From positions 20,152,248 to 20,216,247 of the forward strand of contig CM068551.1 of assembly GCA_035048495.1 (NCBI GenBank): a stretch of 64,000 nt of DNA. The letters run 5' to 3'. Each line of letters starts with the position of its first letter. Position 1 is the stretch's first letter. Source of the DNA: Euptelea pleiosperma. Lineage: Eukaryota; Streptophyta; Magnoliopsida; Ranunculales; Eupteleaceae. The translations under genes were made by a program, and so were the position numbers. This document shows, piece by piece, positions 22,015 to 33,764 of this stretch. The notes under the pieces are model-generated. The model made no database searches. It was given only the letters and a program-made list of their open reading frames with translations, and was not told the DNA's origin.

Positions 22015-23010
22015 AGAGGATGAGTGGTTAATCCGGACCACTCATCCTCACTTAGAAACCCAGATTAATGGGTGTTAGTCTTTTAAATATTTTAAAAACT
22101 ATTTTTAATTAGTTAATTTCTTCTTTCTTAAACAGTCTGTTTTTAAAAACCAGAAATCCTTTCTCCTAAATCCTACCCTACAACCCTCCTTCACGATTTG
22201 CTCCTTCCAAGGAATAGTTCGTCGGAACAGGTGATCTGAAATCACAGATCAAGCTAATTTTTGTTCTGTATATCTATCTAGAGTTGGCACAAGCATCCAT
22301 AAGGTGAGAAATCTCTAAGAACATGTCACATGGCTCATATTGCAGGCAGCCAAGCATCAATATGCTTCTCATATATTAGAAGCAACTCATTTTGCCCAGT
22401 CTATGAATATCGGAATGATTTGAATCTTTTTGAGGATGATCTCGTCACCATAGAGAGCATCCTCACCAAAAATCAGCCTTGATTCATCTTCAATGTGGGT
22501 ATGCCAAATGGTTGTCAAAAATGGTTGTCTCCCGCTCCTGACCGATAAAAGAAATTGAACATTTCTCACCTCGCTGCCACTTGGGATGATAACCCCAACT
22601 GAAATCAGAGCTCATCTCCAGATCGGCAGCTTCAAATGCACAATCGGGTCATGTAAACCAGAATCTGAAAAATGAGGTGGACGACGAGTTTGAGGGGTTT
22701 GGCCGGTGGTTCACGGAGGATCTCTCCTTTTGGCAGTCCATACACAGTGTTTCAGATCTACAGGTCCACCGAGTTTGACGTTGGAAGGAGACAAGGTGAA
22801 GAGGGATTCTGAGAACAAGAGGCTCGTGGATTGAAGGATATAAGGTTGAGCCAAAAAAATATCTTTGTTTTTTATTAGGAAGGTTGAGCCAAAAAAAAGC
22901 AAGGTTTTTGTTTTATAAAAATAACTAATTAAAAAAAAAAAATTTAAAATTTAAAAGACTAACCCCAGTTAATCTGGGTTTGTAAAAAGTGAGGATGATT
23001 AACCACTCAA
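22015..23010. mobile_element. About 1-kb DNA element with long terminal inverted repeats
   Basis: The left end is GGATGAGTGGTTAATCCGG and 'agaaacccagattaatggg', then 'gttagtcttttaaat'. The right end is the inverse ('atttaaaagactaacccc', 'gttaatctgggttt', GTGAGGATGATTAACCACTC). Arms exceed 90 bp. Inside are a half MITE (22230-22350) and a relative of the 13937 foldback (22420-22535). No transposase was found. The interval 23011-23587 has no recognisable gene. Confidence 0.65.
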
Positions 23011-23587
23011 ATGATTTGAAATGTATTAGAGGTTGTTGAAGCTGTTATGTTTTTTAGCACCGCCTACCACAAAAGTGGAGGTATAACTAACGTAATCAAT
23101 CTTACAATCTAAAGCTAAAACATTCAGAACTTTTACACCCCAAAACGTTAATACATTAGGTCATTATAAGCTTCGATCAAAACAATCAGATTAAAGATTG
23201 GAGAGTCAGGATCAATGCAGTAGTGGGCCACTGAGTGGTCTAATTGGTTCTTTAATTCCTTAAAAAGGAACACCAAAACAAAGGGCAGTATTGCTATATC
23301 ATCAACCCTAATGCCATTGAGATCCAAACCACACATCTAAAAAACGATTCAACGGTCTTGACATATCCAACGTTTAAGTGTGGGTCCTTCCCCATATCTT
23401 CACAAGTGACCCATCAAAAGATTAATCTAAAAGTACATCTCTGATGAGCAACGTCTTAAGTAAAAGATGGCCCATTGGAAAGTGAATCATAACCTCATTA
23501 AAATTCAGACATAAAAGTCAACTGAAAATTAAGAATGTAACATAGTATGTGAAGTAACGACACCAACATAAAATGACAACGATATAT

Positions 23588-26500
23588 TCATGGAAATTTA
23601 TTAACTTCTGCAAGGACAGTAACTTCTGCTTCGACGATGCATGTATCTTTCACCAAGAATCCCTTTTCTGGGTCATTGAGATCATCTTGTCCGATGAACT
23701 TCGGCCAACCCAAATTTATGCTCGAGGAACCAAACCAAGTATGAGCTGCAACAGAAATGACAATCTAATGAATATATATAGAAGAAAAGATAGGTGCATA
23801 AGATGCAACAGAAAGCCCACAAATGGCATGCAAAGCACACCCTAGTAGAATTGATTGTGAAACCCATTTACGCGCGCAGTAGACCCAAGGGTGAAGGGTC
23901 TAGAGTACCATGCATGTTCATCATGTGGGCCGGTGCAACAAGGATGAGCAGAATCTGATGACCAGTGTGCAACTTAAAACTTTACCTTCAAAGTACTCGA
24001 TGTGTTTGTAGAAGCTTTGGTTCCTTATGCGCAACCTGAATTCTGTATACACTTTCTGACCAGGAGTAACAGTTGACGAATCGTCAGCCAAAAATAAATA
24101 CATGGAAAGACTGTTGTCCTTTCCCGCTAAGTTACCCTTCGGGTATAGTTTTACTTTCCTAAAACAAACCAAGAAAAAAAGAGTCGATCGGTAATGGTAT
24201 AAGTACTTCAGCATTAGGATTAAGTATTGCTTTTGAGAATGTTGAATTTAATTAAGTATTTACCATTTGTGATCTCCGCTGATGAACACATCTGAGAAAT
24301 AGTATTCATTCTGTAACTGTGAAAAGTTCTCAATCTTCCATGTATGCTTACCGTTAATGGCTCCCTCAATCATCGACAAACACTCGCCTTTGCCCGTACT
24401 TTTGATAATGAAAACCTCCGCTCCAAAAACGCAAGCGTCATCGACAAGGTACCCTTTTGAAGGGTCATTAAAAATTGAAAGAGGTATGATTTGAGGGAAG
24501 CCCCACTCGGTCTTCATACCATGAAAGCGTTTAACTCTCCCATCGATATCTAGGCATTGCAGTGTTATATCAGTGAACTGATAGATGAGCATTCAAATTC
24601 ACATGGAGGACCATAGAACCAACTCTTCATAGAACCTATGTAGTATATGGGTTAAGAAAGGTGGAGGTTGCACTTGTAATTTGTCATGAATGATTGGCCC
24701 ACCCCTTGATATAGCTACGTACACATCCAAATCAGCCTGCCGTTTGATCTGAGTACTCATAAAATTCTTAAATCCAACAGTTTAGAAATCACCCCATGAG
24801 AACTGCTTGAATACTACAGCTAGAGATTACCAATAAGGCTGGTTTGGCGTGTAGGTCCATCAAGGGATGGGCCAACCACTCGTTGGTCAGTGGGCCCCAA
24901 AGAGTGTGCCATACACATGGTGCTTTATTATCCTTCCCATAGTCCCACAGGCAGTTGCACCCCTCAATGAAAATCTTATTTTCAATAAATTTAGTGACTG
25001 AAACAAAAACGCAGGCAAACTTGAAACCAGTAACAGTTTCTCCAATTTTTGTGTCATATACAACCAATGACTATCACCTCCCCTCTCAACACATACTCTT
25101 TAGAACACCGGGCACCCAATTAAGAAACGGGTCGGATCTGGATTGACAACCCTACAGAAACTAATTTACTCGTGAGATTACCTTCGATTGTCATGCACTT
25201 GTCCCGGATCTGATCAAACAAAAACAAATTGAAAGCTACATCAACCTCCCAACCAGGAGGAAGTGGATTTGTCTCAGCCATTACCAGATATAGAGAAATA
25301 TGAAATTTCCCATTTTTGTTCTCCTTTCCCTTTGGGTAGAGTGCCAATTTCCTGCAAGCACAAATATAACAAATATAATAAAAATTCCAGGATCTGCATC
25401 AAGAAACTGAAAGGTAGGGTGCTTCTGTACTTAGACTTTAAAACAAACAGCGACAAATATAGTTGAGATGCGATATGGAAAGAAGTTTGCTCCTCTTCGA
25501 GGACAAAGTTTGATCCACCAACCCCTGAAAAATGCCACTTCGCATCCTCTTTCGGGCCCACTGACCCATGGATGTTCAGCCCAGTGGCGGCGAGGGTGAC
25601 TTTGAACTTTTTGCACATCGATCCCTAGGTGATCTACAGTTTTCCTACACACCAAAAATTAGCGTTATTGGTGATTTCCATTTATTGGATTCAAGCATTT
25701 TTCATCATGGGGCTAATGAACTGATGCTTGTTTGGATTCCAAGCCCATGATTGACAAAATGTTAGAATCCACGGCTTGAAATCACCAATCATCCTGATTC
25801 ATGGTGTGTAAGGCCACCCAAGGGTGGGCTAAGCATCCATAGGGTGGACCAAACTTTTTTCCTCCGAAAGAGGATTCCACTTGGCATTTTGCAGGGGCTG
25901 GTGGATCAAATTTTGTCCTCCACGGGAGGAGCAAACTTTTGTCGATCCAACCATGGAAAGGCACTGCAATATGGGTTGAAACGGAAGAAAATATGAAGGG
26001 ACCATTTTGGATGGCAGTTGAGGGCCAATCGCCACCTGAACATCTGACATGGCAACTTTCAGCCCTATAAAATTCAGCGATGTGTCAATTTTCTTTTTTT
26101 TTTGGGAATTTTACCCCCCATGTTATCTTTAAAATTTGACATACCCCCCACAATTTGAAAAAGCTGACATACCCCCCTATGACTCGATCCATGGTCATTT
26201 GACCAGGGTTGACCCGAGTTGACTACCAATATTTTTACTAAATGGCAAAAATGCCCTTGTCTTCAACCTTTGACACAAGGGTTTGAGAAAAAACCCAAAC
26301 CCCACAAACGGCTATGGTAGATGGCCGATCAAGGGATTCCAATGGGTTCACCGCCCATCACCGGCAACCATTCCACCGGAGTCTCATGGTCAGCCGGCCA
26401 CCACTCCGGCAATAATTTAAAACCCAAGGTTAAAAAAAAACAGCGTAAAATTTTAGTTTTAAAATTTTTATAAACATAAATGAAAATTAAAGCAAGACAA

Positions 26501-28953
26501 AGCAATTTATATCTTAAGCTTTTGAGATATGGATTTTGGAAAGATGGGTTCTCTCAATTTTAAAATATTCCGTCATGAGTTTTACCTATTTTGTTTGGGG
26601 GTATTTTTTCTTCTCAATATTCACTTAATTCTTCAAAAAATCGGAAAAAAATCTCAAGTTTACCGACAAGGGTTTTAATTTTTATTTTTAATCTCCTCTT
26701 TTCATGTTTGATTAGGGTTTTGGGTTTTGGCTTCAACCCAAACCCTGGTTCTAAAGTTGAAGAGAAGGGCACTTTCGTCCTTTAGTACAAAACTTCGTAG
26801 TCAACTCGGGTCAACACTGGTCAAATGACGGTGGACCGAGTCATAGGGGGGTATGTCAAATTTTTTTTCATTTTCTACTTTAAAATCCAATAGCAACTTA
26901 TTACTTATAGAAGTGTCAACCGATCAGATCTAGCCCTAGTCTACCCAGGGCTGATCTGATTATAATAAAGGGCCGACATTGGACCCAAAAAATCAAGTAT
27001 TCACTTATTGGTTCCAGGCAAAGAATAGAAAACATCCATATATATTAGGGTACCCAGACCCAACCCGACTATTAATTGGGTCCAAAAGGATGACCCAAAA
27101 TCAAACTAACCATTACCAAGTTAAACAGGTAAAAGGATTGACACCCCTAGAGATGATCCAATTAGGTTTAAGTACTGGTCCACTATAATATTATAACGGT
27201 CGCTTAACGTTACAGTTATTACCGTTATAAAACAGGTCACATTAGTTTTGTATGTCTGAAAAATGGTCAGAATATTATTATTTTTCAAAATAACTAAAGG
27301 TTAAAAAAGGTTTTTTTTTCTTTATAAATGATGGATGTTGTTCCATTATAACACTAAGACTGTCTTTTTGGATTTGAGCCCTATTTTTGAAATAGCAAGC
27401 ATAACGGGTTTGAGGTGTTACTGTTACAATGACCATTATTTTCGTTATAACAGCCATTTTTTAAACATGAGATTATCCACTTGTTTCAAAAAAAAAAAAA
27501 AAAACTGAATTGCATTGCTTTTTAGTATCGGTAAGCTAAGAATTCAGGAATGTCAACAGATATTATATAAGCATATCTGAATCAATATCTGACGGATATT
27601 CTAAGTCAATATTTGAATTCGAAGCCATTTAAGTTATCGGATGTCCGATTTTTCCGATAAGTAATTTGGACAAATATAATAAATTAGTATATAAATATAA
27701 TATAATCAATATCCGAAAAGTGTTCAAATATCAAGAATTATCTGAACATAAATTCAGTATCCAAAATTTTCGGATGTACCGATTATTTAACTTCGGATTC
27801 GAATTTTCAACTATCCATGGCAAACGCTTGCTAGGTAAAGTCTGTGCTGGGTTCTATTGGAAGTAATCCTATCACCGATTCGGTCAACTGATATCAGCTC
27901 CCACTCTCCCTCTAGGTTGTAACCACTTCCTTTATTGAAGGAATTCATTATTATCTCAAACTCTTATCCTCTACTGTATCCTACTCCTAATCAATAGGAA
28001 CTCCAAATGAATGGAATGAAAGACACGGTGGAAAATATAACTCTTCAGGTTCAATCCATCTTCACGGGAAAAAAAAAATTAGAAGGAGAGGACTATAGAT
28101 GCAGTCGTAGCAGAGAGCCCTCGTGGCCCTACATAGCTCATATTTTGGGTCACTAACCGCCTGTGTTAGTCCACCCCTTGGAGGATATACATACCAAAAA
28201 TCAGTCTGATTGAATCTAGGGCTAAAAACGAGCTGAGTAGGGCTGCATCGACTGCATCGCAAAGTCCGCATGTAAAAAACTTTCGTCTTCACCTGTAAAC
28301 AACTAACCCGCTTGCCTATGGTATGGGGCTACAACCAACAGAAATGAAAAGAAAAGAAATACCAGTTGTAGCCTCCAGCTTCAAAATCACCGGACTCGTA
28401 TCTCTCAATTGGAGTCTTTGAAAGTAACGAAAATGATTGAATTTTGAAGGTGAAATGAGTCGGTTGAGCATCTCTAATTGATTTTCTAACTCCTGCACCA
28501 AAATATTATTACATCAAGTTAAAAGATAAAAAGAAAATAATTACAGAGTGCAAAATATTTTATATGATCATAGACATTTGAAGAACAAGGTAATGCGGAA
28601 ACCAATCCATCTTTGATTTCTCCTTACATTCATTCTGTCTCTTTTCTTTGTTACGGAGCTCGTTTTCTTTAGGGTTTGCTCTAATCTTTCTTTTTTTATA
28701 AGAATTTGATCCAGTAACGTAAGCTGGATTGTTTGAATGTTCTGACAAACGGGTTTCTTGGAAAATGAAAATTAAGAAGAGAAAAAACAAAGATTAAAAG
28801 GAAAACACGTGGACTTTTGTGGGTTTGGGTTCAATTTGATTTAAAGAAAGTAATATATTTCATGGACAAATTAAGTTTTTGAAAAAAATAGTAATAAAGC
28901 ATACCAAGTTCTTGGTCCCTGACAGGGAGTGGATGGCAAGTCTTCTCCTCCAT
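23588..28953 (-). CDS. MATH gene D: two-MATH-domain TRAF-like protein, 321 aa, intact
   Basis: The exons are 28905-28953, 28363-28492, 25182-25351, 24264-24549, 23986-24158 and 23588-23745, summing to 966 nt. The start MEEKTCHPLPVRDQELG makes it a MEEK-type copy like A and B. MATH domain 1 has THFTFKIQSFSLL, EAGGYNW, HISLYLVMAETN, VKRFHGMKTEWGF and CVFGAEVFI. MATH domain 2 has WKIENFSQLQNEYYF, GDHKW, VYTEFRLRIRNQSF, WPKFIGQDDLND and KGFLVKDTCIVEAEV, ending NKFP. Exon 5 is 9 nt longer than in A. Intron 2 is about 3 kb and holds three transposon families. No sign of decay was found in any exon. An adaptor or substrate-binding role is inferred. Confidence 0.92.
24690..24922. mobile_element. Foldback MITE in intron 3 of gene D
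   Basis: The left arm has 'gattggcccaccccttgata' and the right arm 'tggcgtgtaggtccatcaag', with 'gggatgggccaaccactcg' and AGAGTGTGCCATACACATGG. The ends are decayed. Confidence 0.5.
25485..25943. mobile_element. Foldback MITE in intron 2 of gene D, shared with gene F
   Basis: The arms are AAGTTTGCTCCTCTTCGAGG with 'tttgatccaccaacccctg' and the inverse 'caggggctggtggatcaaa' with 'ggaggagcaaactttt'. The centre carries 'atggatgttcagccca'. A homologous element lies at 46615-47010, at nearly the same distance from exon 3 of gene F. Confidence 0.7.
26104..26869. mobile_element. 805-bp-type inverted-repeat element, copy 2, inverted interior
   Basis: It has the same arms as 6836-7640 ('gaccagggttgacccgagttg', inverse 'caactcgggtcaacactgg'), but the internal 'gtctcatggtcagccggcc' block runs in the opposite direction, so the whole element is inserted in reverse. 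The C/G tracts are short here (6-7 bases). It is in intron 2 of gene D. Confidence 0.68.
26880..27130. repeat. Intron-2 segment duplicated between MATH genes D and F
   Basis: 'Ctacccagggctgatctgat', 'aaagaatagaaaac' and 'gggtacccagacccaacc' recur in the same order at 47655-47850 in intron 2 of gene F. It is probably ancestral intron sequence, not a transposon. Confidence 0.5.
27180..27472. mobile_element. TTATAACGG-type element in intron 2 of gene D
   Basis: It is rich in TTATAACGGT/ACCGTTATAA words and ends 'cagccattttttaaacatgag'. It is related to 18905-19105 and 47990-48115. Confidence 0.55.
28085..28225. mobile_element. Truncated foldback MITE in intron 2 of gene D
   Basis: It shows 'gagccctcgtggccctacat' and 'ccaccccttggaggatatac' with the left-arm end only. 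Confidence 0.5.
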
Positions 28954-29195
28954 ATCAGCTTCTTCTCTGTACGTCCTTTGTCTAAACGGGGCTTGTAAAT
29001 TATTTTCAATATTTGAATGTGTTTTTGTCTCCAATAAATAGAAAAAAAAAATTTGAAAGAAACTTTCTTAAACGAAAATATATTTAAATGTATTTACAAA
29101 AACAACTTTTTGATATCTACAAAAAAAACAACTAAACACCCTTTGAAAGGGCGTCTCTCCCAGACAAAAGTAAGGCTGAAAAACGCCCTTTAAAG

Positions 29196-29483
29196 GAGTA
29201 AAACTTCTGTCACAATACTAAGCCATGTGGCAAAGTCTTAGTGGATGCTGACCGTATGGATGTTTGGCCAATCACTATGTGGACCTACACACCAAAAATA
29301 AACATGATCAGTGGTTTATAAGCGTTGGATTGAAGTTATTTTCCTGGGTTGATTTTAACGGTAGGAATTTGAGAATTATTTGAGTGCAAAGATCCAAGGT
29401 GGTAAATTACTAATCAGGATGATTTTTGGTTTGCAAGTCCAGCGAGGGACTGGCCAAACATCTATACGGTCAGCGTCCACTAA
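29196..29483. mobile_element. Foldback MITE upstream of gene D
   Basis: It starts GAGTAAAACTTCTGTCACAA and carries 'gaccgtatggatgtttggcc'. The right arm 'gactggccaaacatctatac' and 'cagcgtccactaag' runs directly into the next repeat, so the right end has been lost. Confidence 0.6.
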
Positions 29484-29800
29484 GGTAGTGTTTGGGAACA
29501 CTTCTACAAAAGTGATTCCTCAACTTTTGGCGTTAAGAAGTGATTCCTCAGTAAATATTTGTGTTTGGGTTGCAAAAGTGCTTTGGATTTTAACGTCCAA
29601 AAGAAGTTAGAAGCACTCTTTTGGGTAGTGTTTGGGAACGTTTCTGTAGAAGCGCTTCACCAGCTTTTCGCGTTGGGAAGCGCTTCTTTAGGCAAATTTG
29701 TCTCAAAGAAGTTGGAAGGTGTTTCTCAAAAGAGTGTTCATGCACTTCTGCGGGAATCTTATCACCGTCAACAGTTCTTAAGGTTCTGACATTTTTGTCC
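29484..29800. repeat. GTAGTGTTTGGGAAC direct repeats
   Basis: Two units start GTAGTGTTTGGGAACACTTC (29484) and GTAGTGTTTGGGAACGTTTC (29625), each followed by an 'agaagtgattcc' or 'agaagcgcttc' segment. Relatives occur at 32190-32350, 33484-33600 and 35230-35450. The overlapping ORFs have no recognisable protein similarity. Confidence 0.5.
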
Positions 29801-29852
29801 CTCCTTTGGTAAAACCTTCTTTATTTATATGGCTACTAGTACCATCATACAG

Positions 29853-30224
29853 CATAGTTTAAAGTTTCGGCCGAAACAGAAATGTTTCGCCCGAAACGTT
29901 TCGGTTTCGGTACATGCCGATACAAGATACGGGTTTGTATCGGAAAACTCAAAGTCTCGGCTCAGTTTCGGACCGAAACCACCGAAACCGTGACCGAAAC
30001 TATCGAAACTCTTTCATTTGGTTTCACCAAGTTTCGGACCGAAACCACCAAAACTTCCGAAACTTCCGAAACTACCACCGAAACTTCCAAAACTATGACT
30101 GAAACTACCGAAACTCTTTCATTATGGTTTCACCAAGTTTCGGACCGAAACCACAGAAACTACCGAAACGTTTCGATTTCGCCCGAGACCGAAACCGAAA
30201 CGAAACCAACGACTTTGAACCATG
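29853..30224. mobile_element. CCGAAAC-filled foldback element with 8-bp target duplication
   Basis: The ends are CATAGTTTAAAGTTTCGG and the inverse CATGGTTCAAAGTCG. The direct repeat TCATACAG flanks it at 29845-29852 and 30225-30232. The 372-bp interior is a degenerate array of CCGAAAC/GTTTCGG words, which makes a spurious threonine-rich ORF. The terminal sequence matches that of the AACGG-filled elements although the filling differs. Confidence 0.8.
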
Positions 30225-30394
30225 TCATACAGTGAGAAATCTCTGAGAATATGCCATCTATCTCATATTGTGGTTGGTCAACAAAGTTAAGTGACCATCT
30301 TAATCACTCAACCGACTATAATTTTGACAAGTGTTCTTGACAACTGTGTTTAAAAGTGGAGAGGTGGCGATGTAACAAACTGTAGCTGAACAAA

Positions 30395-30640
30395 ATGGAG
30401 TAAAACTTCGATGACAGGCCCGGCACCTAGATTTTGTACGGTTGGACCACCTCGGCCTCACCCTCACTGCACACGTACACAGGTGAGTGTTTTGGCAAAA
30501 AGCACTAAAGTACTCAACTGGGTACGTGTGTGGTGAGGCTGAGGTGACACATCCGTATAAAATCCAGGTGTCCTGATCTGATGCCCTGTCATCTCCTCCG
30601 ATGACGGCCCGGTCATCAAAGTTTTATCCAACAAAAAGTG
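30395..30640. mobile_element. Foldback MITE
   Basis: The left arm 'cttcgatgacaggcccggc' and 'ggttggaccacctcggcctc' pairs with the right 'gaggctgaggtgacacatcc' and 'gatgacggcccggtcatca'. The ends are decayed. Confidence 0.55.
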
Positions 30641-30664
30641 TAAGCTAGCATCATTTTCTGTTAC

Positions 30665-30955
30665 TGAGCGCTGCCATCTGGGCCCACTGACCGAAAGGAT
30701 GTTTAGCCCACCCCCAGGTAGTTATACACACCAAAAATCCCCATGATTTGTAATCTCTAACCTTTAGATTTTAATACTTTTTAAAGCGTGAGTATAACAG
30801 TTGAATTCAACTATTTTCTGAGTACTAACATCAACGGCTAAAAATGATCACACAAGCTGATTTTCACACAAGCTGATTTTTGGTATGAATGTTGACCAAT
30901 TAGTGGTCTAAACATCCATGCGGTCAGTGACACTAGATAGCAGCGGTGAGCTTTT
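30665..30955. mobile_element. Foldback MITE, CCATCTGGGCCC-ended type
   Basis: 'Gctgccatctgggcccact' and 'aaaggatgtttagcccacc' pair with 'ggtctaaacatccatgcggt' and 'gacactagatagcagcgg'. Confidence 0.6.
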
Positions 30956-31107
30956 GGCATAAGCTTAGCTTGTTCCAACTTACATCCAAACCCTTTTCTC
31001 TTCTGATTTCCAAAGAATATATTCACTGCAAAAAAAACTTGTCCTTTGTTTAAGTTTGCGGGCATAAGTGTACGAGTGAGAAGAACTTTTCTCATGGAGA
31101 GTAAAAC

Positions 31108-31513
31108 CAAGGTTTAAAGGAGGCCGTTTTAACGGTTAAACGGACTGGGGGCGTTACCGTTTAAACGGATTGAAACGGTCAGGGGCAAAAATGGAATTAA
31201 ATGGATAACGGATTTTAACGATTTTAACGGAAAAAAACTGAAAAACTAGCGCTGAAATTCAAATTTTGAAATTTGAAAAAAAAAAAAAAAAAACAGAAGT
31301 TAACAGATTTAAACGAAAATTTAATGGAATTAAACGGTTTTAACGGCCGTTTTTTTCACAAAAATTTTCAAAATTAAACGGCTGTTTAAACGATTTTAAC
31401 GGCCGTTAAAACCAAAAAATGGCCTTTTTTTCAAAACCGATAAAACAGGTTTAAACGGTTAAACGGAAACGGGCTTGGGGCGTTACCTTTTAAACGACCG
31501 TTTTTAAAACCAT
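31108..31513. mobile_element. AACGG-filled foldback element, complete, 9-bp target duplication
   Basis: The ends are CAAGGTTTAAAGGAGGCCG and the inverse ATGGTTTTAAAAACGG. The direct repeat GAGTAAAAC flanks it at 31099-31107 and 31514-31522. The 406-bp interior is filled with TTTAAACGG/CCGTTTAAA words around an A18 run. Confidence 0.85.
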
Positions 31514-31525
31514 GAGTAAAACTTC

Positions 31526-31921
31526 GAGTAAAACTTGTGTCACAAGATGTTGTGATGGAAGCCAGTCACAACACTTGATACGAGCCACGTGGCATACTAT
31601 TAGAGGATGATGACCCTATGGATGTTTGGCCAGTCACTCTGTGGACCGGTACACAAAACATCAGCCTGATTCGTGATTTCTAACCAATTCAATTGAAGTT
31701 ATTTTCATGGGTTGATTTTAACGGTAGGAATTTGAGCATTATTTGGGTGCAAAAATCCAAAGGTTGTATATCACTAATCAGGCTGACTTTTGGTTTGTAG
31801 GTCCACCGAGGGATTGGCCAAACATCCATACGGTCAGCTCCCTTTGATTGTATGCCACGTGGCTTGTATTGAGTGCTGCGACCGGCTTCCATCACAACAT
31901 CTTGTGACACAAGTTTTACTC
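31526..31921. mobile_element. Complete long-arm foldback MITE, 9-bp target duplication
   Basis: Both ends read GAGTAAAACTTGTGTCACAA inward, and arm identity continues through 'gatgttgtgatggaagcc' to 'gccacgtggca'. The direct repeat TAAAACTTC flanks it at 31517-31525 and 31922-31930. The element is 396 bp with nearly the whole length in the two arms. This is the best copy of the CCACGTGG type. A left-half copy follows at about 31920-32065. Confidence 0.85.
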
Positions 31922-32350
31922 TAAAACTTCTGTCACTGTGTTTGACAGATGCTTCTGCCACAATGAAAATCACAGGCCACGTGGCACACTCTTAGTGGAC
32001 ACTGAACGTATGGATGTTTGACCAATCCCTCGGTAGACCTCTAAACCAAAAATCAGCCCGATTAGTATCTGTCAGAACGCTAACAAAAGCAAATGTAGTT
32101 TTCAAGCTACACAGTTAAGACAGTCCATAATTCTTCAACTTCTAAACCAGCCTGTGAATATTGGAATGATTTGAATTTTTATGATGATCTCCCGAACTTG
32201 CCTTAGGTAGGCCGACAATATTGACTACTACCTTGTTTTGATTATAAGGGTATCTTGACATTTTGACAGAATTCAGAAGTTCAATGCTGATTTTGCCAAA
32301 CAACAATACCAACTTCTACACACAAAACAGCACTTCTCCAACATGGTTTT

Positions 32351-33483
32351 TGTGGGGGAAAAATATTTGATCTAACCCACACAATCTTCGAGGTCAGACG
32401 ATTCGTATATTGATGATGATCGGACGGTTCCGGTGCTTCAGGATAAAATTATTTTTCTCCTCCGCGAAGGATAAGATGATCTCCAGATGAAATGTGGTTG
32501 TACCTGTTGACAATGCTCCGACGCTCAAATCAGCTTAGAAATGGTAACAGGGTTTATGAAAATAAAATATTTCAAAGCTTAGACTATCAGAATCTGGAGA
32601 GCAAGATCATCTTCTCAGTTCTGAGGGTCTTGTATTTATACCCTTAGAACTGGTGTGACTCACCTTCCAGGTGTCTAGTTGTCGTCAATCAGTTATGATC
32701 TAGAAAGATTCTGTTACAAAACAGAATCTTCTTGTTAGATCTCAACTTCTTCTATTCGGTTATATCTGAAATGACTGAAGTGGCACTAAGGTGGCATCCT
32801 TTGTGTCATATATTTGAACAGAAAGTTGTCGAAACTGTGAAACTTCAACTAACTGTCATGTGGCCAACACTCATTAGTTAAGGAAACAAACTGTATTTGA
32901 AATACTTATCTTGCTTGTTGAATCTTGTATACTTCTCGGGATTGAAAGAAATTCATTTCCGGCAAATAAGATTCTTGTTAGGATGTACTGAACAATAATC
33001 CCGTTAAGGACGTTGTATAAACGTTGAATAGGCATCCCGTCAAGATCTTAATTTATATATTGTAGGCCGTTGGACCTTGTCGGGATGAGTTGAATAGGCA
33101 TCCCGTCAAGATCTTAATTTATATATTATAGGCCGTTGGACCTTGTCGGGATGGTCTGTATATCCATCCCGTTGATAAGGTCAATCATTAACATGTCGGG
33201 CAAGATTGAATGCTTCCCGACATATTTAATGGTTAAGGTGTTAATGCATTCTGTTACGAACTCTGCCTCGAGATATTCTCTTCTGATCATCTCGTCTTGA
33301 CACGTGGCACTTCCATTAATGGAAGTTGCATGATAGTGATGGGATGGCTATGGCATCTGTCGATGTCTTCGGCGCATTTACTCACGCACGATGAATAATA
33401 CCACGCGTCACTGTTCTAATATCAAACGTGTATAGCCAGTACACATGTCATCGTATCATTTGCCAGAAAATATGGCACCCACA
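32351..33483. mobile_element. Solo LTR, 1133 bp
   Basis: The element begins TGTGGGGGAAAAATATTTG and ends GGCACCCACA, giving TG..CA with TGTGGG/CCCACA terminal inverse repeats. A 5-bp direct repeat GTTTT lies at 32346-32350 and 33484-33488. A promoter-like TTGTATTTATACCC lies at 32629-32642. There is no coding region. It splits a GTAGTGTTTGGGAAC-related repeat (32190-32350 joins 33484-33600). A tandem 66-bp duplication is inside (next entry). Confidence 0.8.
33024..33155 (+). repeat. 66-bp tandem duplication inside the solo LTR
   Basis: Two nearly identical 66-bp units start TTGAATAGGCATCCCGTCAA at 33024 and 33090. They differ at one position near 'atatattgtagg' and 'atatattatagg'. The words 'gcatcccgtcaag' and 'gtcgggat' also recur nearby. 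Confidence 0.8.
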
Positions 33484-33764
33484 GTTTTCTAAACGCTATT
33501 CTAGAAAAAAGTGCTTCACAGCAACTGCTTCCAGAGCTTTTGCAGAAGCGCTTTTCCGCAATGCTTCTACAGAAGTATTCCCAAACAGGACCTTGGTGTT
33601 TATCAAAAAAGTGCATCCGCGCTTTTGCGGGAAGCACCTTACCTTCAAAACGGCTCTTGCAACTTTTACTTTCTTACCCCTCCTTTCATAAAAGATAAAA
33701 CCTTTGTTTTAGTTTTGAAGAGGGTTCTTCGTCAACAACTTAAATATTACAATCCTCTGCGGCT

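Noticed and set aside
29484..29800. CRISPR-like or regular tandem array
   Set aside because: There are only two units with diverged bodies, and this is a eukaryotic repeat context.
29882..30235. 117-residue threonine-rich open frame
   Set aside because: It is a translation of CCGAAAC words in a foldback element with target duplications.
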